Source: Bacillota bacterium
Lineage (GTDB): Bacteria; Bacillota_I; Bacilli_A; RF39; UBA660
NCBI GenBank assembly: GCA_015059195.1
Contig: SVAW01000001.1
Coordinates: 17,575 to 81,574 of the forward strand
Length of the DNA: 64,000 bases
Reading direction: 5' to 3'
Positions 18,808 through 29,102 of this stretch are shown here, one piece after another. A program made the translations under genes and the position numbers. Position 1 is the stretch's first letter; the number at the start of each line of letters is the position of its first letter. The notes beneath the pieces are model-generated. The model was not told where the DNA came from and did not search any database. It saw only the letters and a list, made by a program, of their open reading frames with translations.

Positions 18808-19773
18808 ATGGCAAATGTTTATAAACAAATATATAGAAAGATAAAAAAATATGATACAATTGTTATTGCTAGACATATTGGTGCAGATCCAGATGCGCTA
18901 GCAAGTCAACTTGCACTTAGAGATTCAATTAAAAATACCTTTCCTAAAAAAAAGGTATATGCGATAGGATGTCCGGCATCTAAATTTAAGTATTTAGGTT
19001 CTTTAGATAAGTTTGTCGATAGTTTATATGATGAGGCATTATTAATAGTAACAGATACCCCGGATTATAAGAGAGTGGATGGGGTAGATGCCAAAAGGTT
19101 TAAAGATTCTATTAAAATAGATCATCATCCATTTGTTGAAGAATATTGTAATTTTGAATTTATCGATGACACTGCTAGTAGTGCTTCGCAATTAATAATG
19201 GAGCTAATTTTTAACACACCATTAAAACTAACTAAAGAAGTTGCGGAAAAATTATATATTGGATTAGTATCAGACACCAATAGATTCCTATTTACTTATA
19301 CAACAGCTAAAACTTTTGCACTAGTATCACGACTAATTAACGAAACTAATTTGAATTTTGCTCCATTATATGAATCATTATATACGCGACCAATTAGGGA
19401 AGTAAGATTTGAAGGGTATATTACCAACAATATGCAAATTACTGATAATGGCTTGGCGTATATTAAATTAAATGATGAAATATTAGGTGAATATGGTGTT
19501 GATTCTGCTACTGCTGGGAATATGGTAAATAATTTTAATTATATTGACGAGATTTTAGCTTGGGTTGTGTTTTCTCACGATAAAGTTAATGATACTATAA
19601 GGGGGTCTATTAGGTCTAGAGGTCCAATTATAAATGAAACAGCTGCCCAATTTGGTGGTGGTGGTCACATCTTTGCCAGTGGTATTAGACTAAAGGAAGA
19701 ATCCGAGGTAGATGCTTTAGTAGAAGCATTAGATCAAGTTTGTAAGCAATATAAAGAAGATAATAATTTATAA
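18808..19773 (+). CDS. nrnA: DHH-family bifunctional oligoribonuclease/PAP phosphatase
   Basis: RHIGADPDALASQLAL, DTPD, DHHP, GGGGHIFASG motifs. Confidence 0.9.
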   Translation: MANVYKQIYRKIKKYDTIVIARHIGADPDALASQLALRDSIKNTFPKKKVYAIGCPASKFKYLGSLDKFVDSLYDEALLIVTDTPDYKRVDGVDAKRFKDSIKIDHHPFVEEYCNFEFIDDTASSASQLIMELIFNTPLKLTKEVAEKLYIGLVSDTNRFLFTYTTAKTFALVSRLINETNLNFAPLYESLYTRPIREVRFEGYITNNMQITDNGLAYIKLNDEILGEYGVDSATAGNMVNNFNYIDEILAWVVFSHDKVNDTIRGSIRSRGPIINETAAQFGGGGHIFASGIRLKEESEVDALVEALDQVCKQYKEDNNL

Positions 19774-19807
19774 AAAGAAATGCATAATATACATGCATTT
19801 CTTTTTT
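19772..19807. terminator. bidirectional terminator
   Basis: AAAAAGAAATGCAT ... ATGCATTTCTTTTTT between convergent genes. Confidence 0.85.
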
Positions 19808-20210
19808 AAATGACTGGATTTTCTACATCAGAAATTTGTTTTCCTTCTCGCGCTTGTAAAACGACATATAATGCAATTCCTGATGCAATCACTGTTAAAA
19901 CTGATGCAACTAGTTGTAAATTATATGGTTTTAAATCTTCACCTTCTTCTTTAGAAATTTTATAAAGAAGGAAGTTAATAATCAAAAATACAATTACAAT
20001 AATTAGTATCAGTGTTCTATTAAATGTGGATAATTTTTGGGTTTGTGTGGCATTTAAAATAGGTTCCTTTTCTTCCATTTCAAGTTTTTGATTATATAAA
20101 AGTAATATGGAAATCAGTACTGTTCCAATGCTAATTATTGATGCAATAATTTGCACATTAATAGCATCTATTTCTATTTTAATATTTTCTTCGCTATGTT
20201 TATTATTCAT
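19806..20210 (-). CDS. hypothetical membrane protein
   Basis: Three hydrophobic segments; own RBS. Confidence 0.6.
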   Translation of the reverse strand: MNNKHSEENIKIEIDAINVQIIASIISIGTVLISILLLYNQKLEMEEKEPILNATQTQKLSTFNRTLILIIVIVFLIINFLLYKISKEEGEDLKPYNLQLVASVLTVIASGIALYVVLQAREGKQISDVENPVI

Positions 20211-20309
20211 TTTTAAGTATAAACCCTTTTTTTAAATGCCACATATTTTCACCTATTAAATTATATTCAATAAATATTTGATAAGAATTTTATAACAAAA
20301 TAGATGAAT

Positions 20310-20762
20310 TTATAAATAAAATTCATCTATTTCGGCATCTTTGAGTCTTTCCTTATCTTCTATTTGCCAAATAGTTTTTATTGCTTCTAACGTTGCCTTT
20401 TCTTCTTTTTCTATGATATCTGATAAGGATAATACGCCTATATATTTATCACCATCTACTATTAGTAGTCTTTTAATTTTGTTCTGCCTCATTAAATCTA
20501 ACGCATCTTTTAGCTCTCTATTCCAATCTATTTTAATAACATTTTTATTGATATAGTCTTCAATGGGACTATTATTATCACAATTATTCGCAACTGCATT
20601 AATTACTATATCTCTATCAGTTATGACACCAAGTACTTTATTTTCTTTTAAAACAGGAAGAAATCCAATGTTATGTTTTTTCATAATGCTGGCTACTTCA
20701 TATAAAGGCATATTTATATTAACAGACACAATCCCTTTTTTTAATATCTCTTTTATTCTCAT
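20310..20762 (-). CDS. CBS-domain-pair protein
   Basis: NMPLYEVASIMKKHNIGFLPVLKENKVLGVITDRDIV repeated CBS pattern; ATG at 20762 after ggtgat RBS. Confidence 0.9.
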   Translation of the reverse strand: MRIKEILKKGIVSVNINMPLYEVASIMKKHNIGFLPVLKENKVLGVITDRDIVINAVANNCDNNSPIEDYINKNVIKIDWNRELKDALDLMRQNKIKRLLIVDGDKYIGVLSLSDIIEKEEKATLEAIKTIWQIEDKERLKDAEIDEFYL

Positions 20763-20783
20763 TTTATCACCAATTATATCTTT

Positions 20784-20812
20784 TACATATTTATAAAAAA
20801 TATTCATACACA
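20784..20812 (+). promoter_or_regulatory. candidate sigma-E-type promoter upstream of yunB
   Basis: TACATATT (20784-20791), 13-bp spacer, CATACACA (20805-20812), close to GKCATATT/CATACAMT. Confidence 0.45.
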
Positions 20813-20833
20813 TAAACTTAAATAGGTGATTAT

Positions 20834-21613
20834 ATGAATAACCGGATTAGATTGAAACGAAAAATTATATTATTTAAACCAAGAAAATTGCGACATAAAA
20901 AAATAACTATATTTATAGTTACTATGTTGTTTTTTCTGATAGCGGTTTGTTCTATTTTTAGTATAATCAATAAAAAAGTATCTCCTGTTTTATTAAACTA
21001 TGCCGAATTAGAAGCTAAAAGATTAGCCTCTGTTATAATTAATTCGGCAATTAATAAAGAAGTTTCTAAAAATATTAATTTAGATAAATTGTTTATCATT
21101 GCTAAAGATAGCAAAGGAGAGATTATTACAATAGATTTTAACCCTATAGAAGTAAACCAAATACTAGTCGCAACGACAGAGTTAATTCAAAATAGTCTTA
21201 AAAAGTTAGAAGATGGGGATGTAAATGGACTAGATCTACCTAGTTCAAATTATTTGAGTTCGGATAAAAGTTTAAAAAAAGGTATTATTTTTGAAATTCC
21301 TAGTGGCTTAATTTTTGATAATGCATTTTTTAATAATTTAGGGCCTAAAATACCAGTAAAATTAAATTTGGTGGGAGACGTGATTAGCGAAGTTACTACT
21401 AATGTAACTAATTATGGAATCAATAACGCCTTAATTGAAATAAAAATTAATTTAAAACTCACAGAACAAGTAATTTTGCCTATTGCTACTAGTAAAATGG
21501 AAATTGATCTTAGTGTCCCACTTGCCTTAAAGATTATTCAGGGAACAGTTCCAAATTATTATTTAAACGGAATTAGCAGCAGTTCTGGCGTAGTTTCAAT
21601 TCCTATAGAATAA
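20834..21613 (+). CDS. yunB: sporulation protein YunB
   Basis: N-terminal TM, AELEAKRLASVIINSAIN, IPVKLNLVGDVISEVTTNVTNYGINNALIEIKINL. Confidence 0.9.
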   Translation: MNNRIRLKRKIILFKPRKLRHKKITIFIVTMLFFLIAVCSIFSIINKKVSPVLLNYAELEAKRLASVIINSAINKEVSKNINLDKLFIIAKDSKGEIITIDFNPIEVNQILVATTELIQNSLKKLEDGDVNGLDLPSSNYLSSDKSLKKGIIFEIPSGLIFDNAFFNNLGPKIPVKLNLVGDVISEVTTNVTNYGINNALIEIKINLKLTEQVILPIATSKMEIDLSVPLALKIIQGTVPNYYLNGISSSSGVVSIPIE

Positions 21614-21650
21614 AAGATAATAATATGGTATACTAACTATAGGTGATAAT

Positions 21651-23345
21651 ATGCTAGTGAAGAATATCTTTAAAGGCATTTTGTTTTTTCTAGCCGCATT
21701 TATATGTGCTTATGGTCTTTTTTCGGTTTTAAAAGATGATGAAGCAACAGATGAATATAAAGACGCGTATATTAAAAGCGATGAAGTTACTGCAAAGGCT
21801 TATAGTCTAGATTTTTCTACTTCCATAGAAATTGTGCGCGGGACTAAGGTTACAACAACATATGAAAAAGTTTCTATTGAGGACACCAATTTAAAGTATT
21901 ATGAAATAAATTATCAAAATAATGTTTATTTGATTTTACCGGAATATATAACAAAAGAGGAAAATGATGTTGTTGGAGAAACAAAAGCGTTTGTTAGGAC
22001 ACCAGTATCTGTTTATGAAGATAGTAACTCCTCACATTTAATATCATTTATACCTAAAGGTAGTGAAGTAGAAATATTAGGATATGATTATCTAAATGAT
22101 GATGGAACTGTTAATAAATATAAAGTAAGATATAATGGGATAGATGGATATATTTATGAAAAATATACTGTAAATATACTAGACGAAGCGATAAAAAATT
22201 ATGATCATAATGGAAGCTATGAAGTACATGTTGCACGTAAAAACCCATATGGTGGTGGTTCTGCAGCCAATCTAGATTATTTCCCTGTTGAAAAATCAAC
22301 ATTTGAAAACAATGTTATGCCGGATGAGGTTAAAAGTCTATATTTAAATTCTTCAGCAATTAAAAATGTTGATGAATATATAGAATTAGCCAAAAATGCT
22401 GGTATTAATGCTTTTGTGGTGGATATCAAAGATAATACTGCACCAGCCTATAAATCAGAGGTTATGAAAAAGTATTCTCCTACAAATTATACAAAAGCAT
22501 TCTGGACTGTAGAAACTTATAGAACCACAATACAGAAATTAAAAGATAATGGATTTTATGTAATAGGTCGAATTACAACATTTAAGGATAATTATTATGC
22601 CAAAGATCATCCGGAAGATACCATTATGGATAATAGAACAAATTCTTCGTTTTTACATAATGGTTCTTATTGGCCAAGTGCTTATAGTAGAGATGTATGG
22701 GAATTTAATGTAGAGCTTGCCAAAGAAGCGGTTACTTTAATGGGGTTTAATGAGATACAATTTGATTATGTTCGCTTTCCGGATCGTACTTCAGATGTAG
22801 AGGAGTACCTAAATTATCAAAACCAATATGGAGAAGAAAAGGCACAAGCTATTCAAAATTTCTTGTTTTATGCTTGTGATGAAATCCATTCAGTTGGGGC
22901 TTACGTTTCTGCTGATGTATTTGGAGAATCAGCCCATGACTATGTTGCAGGATATGGTCAGTATTGGGGAGCCATATCTAATGTAGTCGATGTTATTAGC
23001 GGGATGCCATATCCGGAATTATTTAATAAATATGAGTATGGATTTAGTAAACCTGTATGGACAGTTCCTTATGAATTACTTTACCATTGGGGAAGTAAGT
23101 ATGTTATGAAACAACAGTCTTTAGTCCCAACTCCCGCTATAGTAAGAACTTGGATTCAAGCTTATGATATTACGTGGAGAGATCCTAACACTAGTTATGA
23201 CGCAGCTAAGGTTGAAGCCCAAATTCAAGGTTTATATGATGCAGGACTAACTGGTGGGTTTATTACTTGGAACTCAGTATCAAGTTTAAGTAAATATGAA
23301 CAATTATCCCCAGCATTTAGTAAAAATTATTTAGGAAGTGATTAG
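21651..23345 (+). CDS. putative glycoside hydrolase (DUF4015/GH-like) with SH3-like domain
   Basis: Signal/TM anchor, SH3-like region, NAFVVDIKDN, FNEIQFDYVRFPD, VSADVFGESAHD, GGFITWNS. Confidence 0.85.
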   Translation: MLVKNIFKGILFFLAAFICAYGLFSVLKDDEATDEYKDAYIKSDEVTAKAYSLDFSTSIEIVRGTKVTTTYEKVSIEDTNLKYYEINYQNNVYLILPEYITKEENDVVGETKAFVRTPVSVYEDSNSSHLISFIPKGSEVEILGYDYLNDDGTVNKYKVRYNGIDGYIYEKYTVNILDEAIKNYDHNGSYEVHVARKNPYGGGSAANLDYFPVEKSTFENNVMPDEVKSLYLNSSAIKNVDEYIELAKNAGINAFVVDIKDNTAPAYKSEVMKKYSPTNYTKAFWTVETYRTTIQKLKDNGFYVIGRITTFKDNYYAKDHPEDTIMDNRTNSSFLHNGSYWPSAYSRDVWEFNVELAKEAVTLMGFNEIQFDYVRFPDRTSDVEEYLNYQNQYGEEKAQAIQNFLFYACDEIHSVGAYVSADVFGESAHDYVAGYGQYWGAISNVVDVISGMPYPELFNKYEYGFSKPVWTVPYELLYHWGSKYVMKQQSLVPTPAIVRTWIQAYDITWRDPNTSYDAAKVEAQIQGLYDAGLTGGFITWNSVSSLSKYEQLSPAFSKNYLGSD

Positions 23346-23630
23346 ATGAAAAATAAGAAATATATTTTTAATGATAATAACTATGAATTAATAAAAGATT
23401 ATAAAGATGGATTTGATAAAGAAACTGTTGAGAGTTTGATGACTGATTACTTTGATAATTATGATTATGTTGTTGGGGATTGGTCGTATGGAAAACTTAG
23501 ATTAAAAGGATTTTGTGATAAAGAAAATAAAATGAATAATAAAATCAACAATATAAATAGTCTTGATATATATATTAAAGAAAACTGTGCCTATGACTGT
23601 AGATATTTTGTTCTAAAAAAATCAGAATAA
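23346..23630 (+). CDS. YutD-like protein
   Basis: YFDNYDYVVGDWSYGKLRLKGFCD and CAYDCRYFVLKK. Confidence 0.75.
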   Translation: MKNKKYIFNDNNYELIKDYKDGFDKETVESLMTDYFDNYDYVVGDWSYGKLRLKGFCDKENKMNNKINNINSLDIYIKENCAYDCRYFVLKKSE

Positions 23631-23640
23631 GTTTATATTG

Positions 23641-23672
23641 AAACTTCTAAGTAAGCCTTAGAAGTTTTCTTT
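23641..23672 (+). terminator. rho-independent terminator
   Basis: AAACTTCTAAG taagc CTTAGAAGTTTTC. Confidence 0.8.
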
Positions 23673-23739
23673 ATAGCAAAATTATCCATTTAAAAATTCA
23701 TAAAAAAATGTTATAATATTGGTAATATGGAGGATCGAT

Positions 23740-24841
23740 ATGGAATTAAACGAATTATTAAACACTTATAAAGATTTTCTAGAAAAGATTACAGAATTTT
23801 GGGGGTTACTTTGACCCTGAAGATAAGGCCAAACGAATTATAGAATTAGAAGATTTAATGAAAAGTCCAAACTTTTGGGGTGATAAGCGTTCTAGTGAAA
23901 GTATTATAAGCGAATTAAATTTGCTTAGAAAAACACTCGAAAAAACAGAAAATTTGAAAAACAAAATTTATGACAATGTGTTAATGTGTGATGAATTAAA
24001 ATATAATATGGATTTAGAGATTAAGGGGCTACTAGAGGAAGAGATTCCCACAATAAAAACACAAATAGATTCTTTAGAAATAGAATTGTTATTAGATGGT
24101 CCTTATGATTCTGAGAATGCTATTGTAGAAATTCACTCTGGGGCGGGAGGAACTGAGGCTTGCGATTGGGCTAATATGCTGTTTCGCATGTATTCTAGAT
24201 GGTGTGAGAATCATGAATATAAAATTGAAATCATAGATTCGCAAGAAGGAGAAGAAGTGGGTATTAAAAGTTTAACAATGTTTGTTAAAGGAATTAATGC
24301 GTATGGATATCTAAAATGCGAAAAAGGGGTACATCGTTTAATTAGAATTTCACCCTTTGATTCAAATTCTAGAAGACATACATCATTTGCTTCCGTAGAG
24401 GTAACTCCATTAATAGAATCTAGTTCTATTGAAGTAGAAATAAATCCAAATGATATTCGAGTAGATGTTTACCGTAGTAGTGGCTGTGGTGGGCAGGGTG
24501 TAAATACAACAGATAGTGCTGTTAGAATTACACATTTGCCAACCAAAATAGTAGTGACTTGTCAAAATGAAAGAAGTCAAATACAAAATAAAGAGAAAGC
24601 TATGGAAGTTTTAAAAAGTAAGCTGTATCAACTAGAGTTAGAAAAAAGAAATAGTGAAATTAAAGAGTTAAAGGGAAGTCAAATGGATATTAATTTTGGC
24701 TCACAAATTAGAAGTTATATTATGTGTCCATATTCCTTAGTTAAAGATCATCGAACCAATCAAGAAACAAGCAATGTTGACAAGGTATTAGATGGAGACT
24801 TAGATATATTTATTAATGCTAGTTTAAAGGATGTGAAGTAA
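23740..24841 (+). CDS. prfB: peptide chain release factor 2 with programmed +1 frameshift
   Basis: ATG 23740 ... GAATTTTGGGGGTTACTTTGACCC; in-frame TGA at 23812-23814, +1 shift at CTTTGA continues into the ORF with GGQGVNTTDSAVRITH. Confidence 0.95.
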
Positions 24842-24842
24842 A

Positions 24843-25721
24843 ATGTTTTTTAAAAAGAAAACAGATGATAGTGTAATATTAAAAACAATATATCAAAAAG
24901 ATAGATTACTTCGTTATAGTGAGTTTGTATTAGGTTTGCTGCTTGTGGCCCTGGCTTTTAATATATTTCTTTTACCTAATGACATTGTATATGGGGTAAG
25001 TGGACTAGGTGTAATATTCTATAGAACTATTGGGATTGATCCTTCGCTAGTTATTTTAATAGGCTCAGTGTTATTGTTAATTTTGAGTTTTATACTTCTA
25101 GGTGTAGAAAAAACAAAAAATTCAATTATAGGCTCTTTATTGTACCCAGTATTTGTAAAATTAACTTCCGGAGTAATAGGAATGGTTAATTTAGGTTCTA
25201 CTGAAACAGTTGTGATAGTACTATTTGGAGCAGTTATTTCAGGACTAGGGTTAGGTCTAATATTTAAGGCTGGATTTACCACTGGAGGGACTGACATATT
25301 AAACCAAATAGTTTCTAAATACTTTAAAATGTCTATTGGAAGTGCGATGTTCTTTACCGATGGCTTAATTATTGCAATAAGTTTATTTGTATTTGGTTGG
25401 CAAAAGTTCATATATTCTATTATCTCAATTTACGTAATTAGTGTGATGACTGATAAAGTGATTTTAGGAATTTCTAAGTCCAAGACCTTCTATATAATTA
25501 CTGAACATGAAACAAGTGTTAAAAATTTTATATTAAATCATTTATCTCACGGCGTAACAGTTTTAGAAGGCAGGGGAGGATATACAGGCAATAATCAAAA
25601 AATTATTATGTGTATAATTCCAACTAAAGAATATTTTTTAGCTAAGGAAGCAATTCATGAAATTGATCCAAATGCATTTTTCCTTGTAACAGATGCTTAC
25701 GAAGTATCTGGGGGAGAATAG
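24843..25721 (+). CDS. YitT family membrane protein
   Basis: FNIFLLPNDIVYGVSGLGVI, GFTTGGTDIL, C-terminal DUF2179-like domain. Confidence 0.9.
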   Translation: MFFKKKTDDSVILKTIYQKDRLLRYSEFVLGLLLVALAFNIFLLPNDIVYGVSGLGVIFYRTIGIDPSLVILIGSVLLLILSFILLGVEKTKNSIIGSLLYPVFVKLTSGVIGMVNLGSTETVVIVLFGAVISGLGLGLIFKAGFTTGGTDILNQIVSKYFKMSIGSAMFFTDGLIIAISLFVFGWQKFIYSIISIYVISVMTDKVILGISKSKTFYIITEHETSVKNFILNHLSHGVTVLEGRGGYTGNNQKIIMCIIPTKEYFLAKEAIHEIDPNAFFLVTDAYEVSGGE

Positions 25722-25735
25722 AAAGAGGTGTGGCT

Positions 25736-26431
25736 ATGGATTTTATTAGATTAAGAGGAGTTAGTAAAACATACAAAACAGGAGTAACCGCGGTTTATGA
25801 TTTAGATTTAACAATCGAAAAAGGTGAGTTTGTATTCATCATAGGGGCCACAGGTTGCGGAAAAAGTACTTTAATAAAAATGCTTTATCGTGAAGAAAAA
25901 GCTGATAAAGGACAGATTATTGTTGGTGGAATAGACGTTAATAAATTACGTAACGGTAAGGTTTATAAATTAAGAAGAAAATTGGGTGTAGTTTTTCAAG
26001 ACTATAAGCTATTACCTAAACTTACTGTTTATGAAAATGTCGCTTTCGCATTAGAAATTTTTGGACTTTCTAAAGAAGAAATTCATCCTAAAGTAATTAA
26101 AGCTTTAGAGTTGGTTGGCCTGAAATCTAAAGCAAAAAGTTTCCCAAGTCAACTATCTGGTGGAGAACAACAACGTGTAGCTATCGCTAGGGCAATAATC
26201 AATGGACCTAAGTTATTGATTTGTGATGAACCTACTGGGAACTTAGATGAAGCGACTAGTATGGAGATTATGAAAGTGCTAGATGAAATAAATAAGCTAG
26301 GGACAACTATTATAATGGTTACCCATGATACTAAGATTGTTGATAAGATGAAAAAACGAGTAATCCTACTAGATTCAGGTAGAGTGTTAAAAGATTATAA
26401 GGAGGGAACATATAAGCATGAAGACGTTTAG
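25736..26431 (+). CDS. ftsE: cell division ATP-binding protein FtsE
   Basis: GATGCGKSTLIKML, VFQDYKLLPKLTVYENVAFAL, LSGGEQQRVAIARAI. Confidence 0.95.
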   Translation: MDFIRLRGVSKTYKTGVTAVYDLDLTIEKGEFVFIIGATGCGKSTLIKMLYREEKADKGQIIVGGIDVNKLRNGKVYKLRRKLGVVFQDYKLLPKLTVYENVAFALEIFGLSKEEIHPKVIKALELVGLKSKAKSFPSQLSGGEQQRVAIARAIINGPKLLICDEPTGNLDEATSMEIMKVLDEINKLGTTIIMVTHDTKIVDKMKKRVILLDSGRVLKDYKEGTYKHEDV

Positions 26432-27317
26432 AATATTATATAGAAATATCAGAGATTCGTTTAAAAGTGTATTTAGAAACTTCTCCTTATCGATTGCGTC
26501 TATTTCTTGTATTACAATTACATTAATAGTAGTGGCAATTGCGATTATACTTTCAGATAACGTTAATAATTTTGCAACTTTAGTAGAAAAAGATGTAACG
26601 ATAGTGGCTTTTATCGATAGTGCAGCAACAGATACTGATTTAAATAACATAGAAAATAACATAAAAGCATTGAATAATATTGCAAGTGTTACATTCGAAT
26701 CAAAAATGGACATTATGCAAGATATGATGGATTCATCTGAAGTATTTGATAATATCATGTCTGGATGGACGGAAGAAGACACTCCAATTCAAGATACATT
26801 CTTAGTTAAAGTAAATGATATCGAAGATATTAGTGATACAGCTAGTGAAATTGGGAATATGGAATTTGTAACTTCTGTAAAATACGGAGAAGGAATGGTA
26901 GAACAACTAATTTCTGTATTTGATATTGTAAGAAAAATTAGTTTAATTGTAGTTGCTGCCCTTATCATTGTGACTGCATTCTTAATTTCTAATACAATTA
27001 AGATTACTATTTTTTCAAGAAAAAGAGAAATTTCAATTATGCGTTTAGTAGGTGCTTCAAACATCAATATTAAAATACCGTTTATTTTAGAAGGATTGTT
27101 ATTAGGTATTTTAGGGGCAATTATTCCAATAATTTTAACTACGTTTGGTTATGTTGCGCTATACAAACATTTTGATGGACAACTATTCTCACCATTTATT
27201 AGATTAGTAACTCCAGAACCATTTATTTATGTAGTATCTGGAATACTATTAGTAATTGGTATGGTTGTTGGAATGTTTGGAAGTTGGAGAGCAGTAAAAA
27301 AACATCTTAAAGTATAA
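26418..27317 (+). CDS. ftsX: permease-like cell division protein FtsX
   Basis: Overlaps ftsE; FRNFSLSIASISCITITLIVV; RKREISIMRLVGAS. Confidence 0.95.
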   Translation: MKTFRILYRNIRDSFKSVFRNFSLSIASISCITITLIVVAIAIILSDNVNNFATLVEKDVTIVAFIDSAATDTDLNNIENNIKALNNIASVTFESKMDIMQDMMDSSEVFDNIMSGWTEEDTPIQDTFLVKVNDIEDISDTASEIGNMEFVTSVKYGEGMVEQLISVFDIVRKISLIVVAALIIVTAFLISNTIKITIFSRKREISIMRLVGASNINIKIPFILEGLLLGILGAIIPIILTTFGYVALYKHFDGQLFSPFIRLVTPEPFIYVVSGILLVIGMVVGMFGSWRAVKKHLKV

Positions 27318-27337
27318 TACTTCAATTCATAACAATT

Positions 27338-27363
27338 AAGACACATAAAAATGTGTCTTTTTT
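27338..27363 (+). terminator. ftsX terminator
   Basis: AAGACACAT aaaa ATGTGTCTTTTTT. Confidence 0.85.
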
Positions 27364-27387
27364 CATATCCTTAATTGGGTGATAAGT

Positions 27388-28173
27388 GTGAAATTTGATA
27401 TAGGGGATTTAGTTACTAGGAAATCATATAACCATGATTTAGTATTTATAGTCACTGACATAATTGATGGGACATATTATTTGAAAGGCAGCAATGTAAG
27501 ATTATATGCGGATAGTCCAGAAGAAGATTTAGATGAGTATTTAGATGATGAACCAGATGCAGACGAAGAAAAGTTTATGGAAAGAATTAAACCCAAAAAT
27601 GATTTAAATCGAACAGATTACTTTTATTTGCCCGGGAAAATTTTACACATCGATGGTGATAAGGATTATTTAAATAAGTGTTTAAAATATTATGATGAAG
27701 CCAATATTTGGGCTATGGGTATATGTGAGAAGGAAGAAAATATCGCTATGTATATTAAAGAGTGGCTACAAGAGTATAGGCCTAATATTGTTATTATTAC
27801 TGGACATGACGCTTATTATAAACGAATGGGCGAAAAGAATGATTTGAGTTCGTATAAAAATAGCAGTAGTTTCGTAGAAGCTGTAAGAGAGGCTAGGAAG
27901 TATGAACAAAGTCATGATAAATTAATTGTTATCGCGGGTGCTTGTCAATCGGACTATGAAGAATTAATTAAAGCTGGGGCCAATTTTGCCTCTAGTCCTA
28001 AAAGAATTAATATTCATGCGCTAGATCCTGCAATAATCGCAACTAAAATGAGCCTATCAGATATAAATAAAGATATAGATTTGAAAAAAATTTTAGAGCA
28101 AACAAAATATGGTAGTAATGGTATTGGTGGAATTATAACAAAGGGAACGATGTATATTGGTTATCCAAGATAG
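27388..28173 (+). CDS. yabG: sporulation peptidase YabG
   Basis: GDLVTRKSYNHDLVFIV, ILHIDGDKDYLNKCL, ITGHDAYYKR, IAGACQSDYEELIKAGANFASSPKRINIHALDP; GTG start. Confidence 0.95.
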   Translation: MKFDIGDLVTRKSYNHDLVFIVTDIIDGTYYLKGSNVRLYADSPEEDLDEYLDDEPDADEEKFMERIKPKNDLNRTDYFYLPGKILHIDGDKDYLNKCLKYYDEANIWAMGICEKEENIAMYIKEWLQEYRPNIVIITGHDAYYKRMGEKNDLSSYKNSSSFVEAVREARKYEQSHDKLIVIAGACQSDYEELIKAGANFASSPKRINIHALDPAIIATKMSLSDINKDIDLKKILEQTKYGSNGIGGIITKGTMYIGYPR

Positions 28174-28181
28174 GGGGCATT

Positions 28182-28397
28182 ATGACTAGAGCGCAGGTTA
28201 AAAAACAACTTTATGATTATTTAGGAGAAAGTGTTACTATCAGATATAATTTAGGTCGGAATAAGTACGAACAATATCGAGTTAAAATTAAAGAATTATA
28301 TAACAATATTTTTTTAGTACAAACAGATATAGATAATCAAGTTAAATCGTTTTCATATACGGATGTAATTACTAAGACTATAAGAATAAAATTTTAA
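28182..28397 (+). CDS. veg: Veg family protein
   Basis: Small basic protein with GESVTIRYNLGRNKYEQYRVKIKELYNNIFLVQ, directly after yabG. Confidence 0.85.
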   Translation: MTRAQVKKQLYDYLGESVTIRYNLGRNKYEQYRVKIKELYNNIFLVQTDIDNQVKSFSYTDVITKTIRIKF

Positions 28398-28405
28398 TAA
28401 AATTA

Positions 28406-28434
28406 TTGCAAAAAAGCTATAAATAATATATACT
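28406..28434 (+). promoter_or_regulatory. sigma-A-like promoter for spoVG
   Basis: TTGCAA (28406-28411), 17 bp, TATACT (28429-28434). Confidence 0.65.
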
Positions 28435-28471
28435 TAAATTATAAGATGGTAGACCGAAGGGAGAGGATTTC

Positions 28472-28729
28472 ATGAAAATAACATCTGTAAATGTAAGAAA
28501 GGTAGAGAAAGAAGATTCTAACTTAAGAGCTTTTGTAAATATTACAATTGATGATGCATTAGCTGTTAAAGATTTAAGAATCATTGACGGAAATAATGGA
28601 TTGTTTGTTGCAATGCCAAGCCGTAAAAATAAAGATGGTGAATACCGTGATATCGTTCATCCAATCAATCAAGAAGTTCGTGATATGATGGAAGAAGAAA
28701 TCATTAAAGCATATAACGAAGCAGAATAA
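28472..28729 (+). CDS. spoVG: septation/sporulation regulator SpoVG
   Basis: MKITSVNVRKV, FVNITIDDALAVKDLRIIDGNNGLFVAMPSRKNKDGEYRDIVHPI. Confidence 0.98.
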   Translation: MKITSVNVRKVEKEDSNLRAFVNITIDDALAVKDLRIIDGNNGLFVAMPSRKNKDGEYRDIVHPINQEVRDMMEEEIIKAYNEAE

Positions 28730-28752
28730 TTGATGTAGTATGCGAATTAATC

Positions 28753-28787
28753 AAAAAGATATATTCTTTGGAATATATCTTTTTTTA
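28753..28787 (+). terminator. spoVG terminator
   Basis: AAAAAGATATATTC tttg GAATATATCTTTTTTT. Confidence 0.85.
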
Positions 28788-28814
28788 ATTCATATTATGT
28801 ACTAGGAGGCATAT

Positions 28815-29102
28815 ATGGACAAGGATTTAATAACAAATTATAATCATACAATTACAATAAATGAAAGAAAAAATATCAATATTAGTGGAGTAAAGAAGAT
28901 TGATAGTTTTGATAATGAAGAATTCTTACTAGAAACCACGATGGGTTATATAATTATTAAGGGGGAGACTTTAGAAATAATTAAATTAGATACATATCAA
29001 GGAAATGTGGCGATAAAAGGCAAAGTAAATAGTTTAGTATATATGGAAAATTTAGGGAAAAAAGAAAAAGAAGAGGGAATCTTTAGCAAGTTATTTAAAT
29101 AA
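28815..29102 (+). CDS. yabP: sporulation protein YabP
   Basis: YabP/YqfC-like: ISGVKKIDSFDNEEFLLETTMGYIIIKGETLEIIKLD. Confidence 0.85.
   Translation: MDKDLITNYNHTITINERKNINISGVKKIDSFDNEEFLLETTMGYIIIKGETLEIIKLDTYQGNVAIKGKVNSLVYMENLGKKEKEEGIFSKLFK

Noticed and set aside
23740-23814. In-frame TGA as evidence for Mycoplasma code 4 or a prfB pseudogene
   Set aside because: The sequence is the standard RF2 autoregulatory slip site (GGGGG NNN CTTTGAC), and TGA is used as a stop elsewhere.
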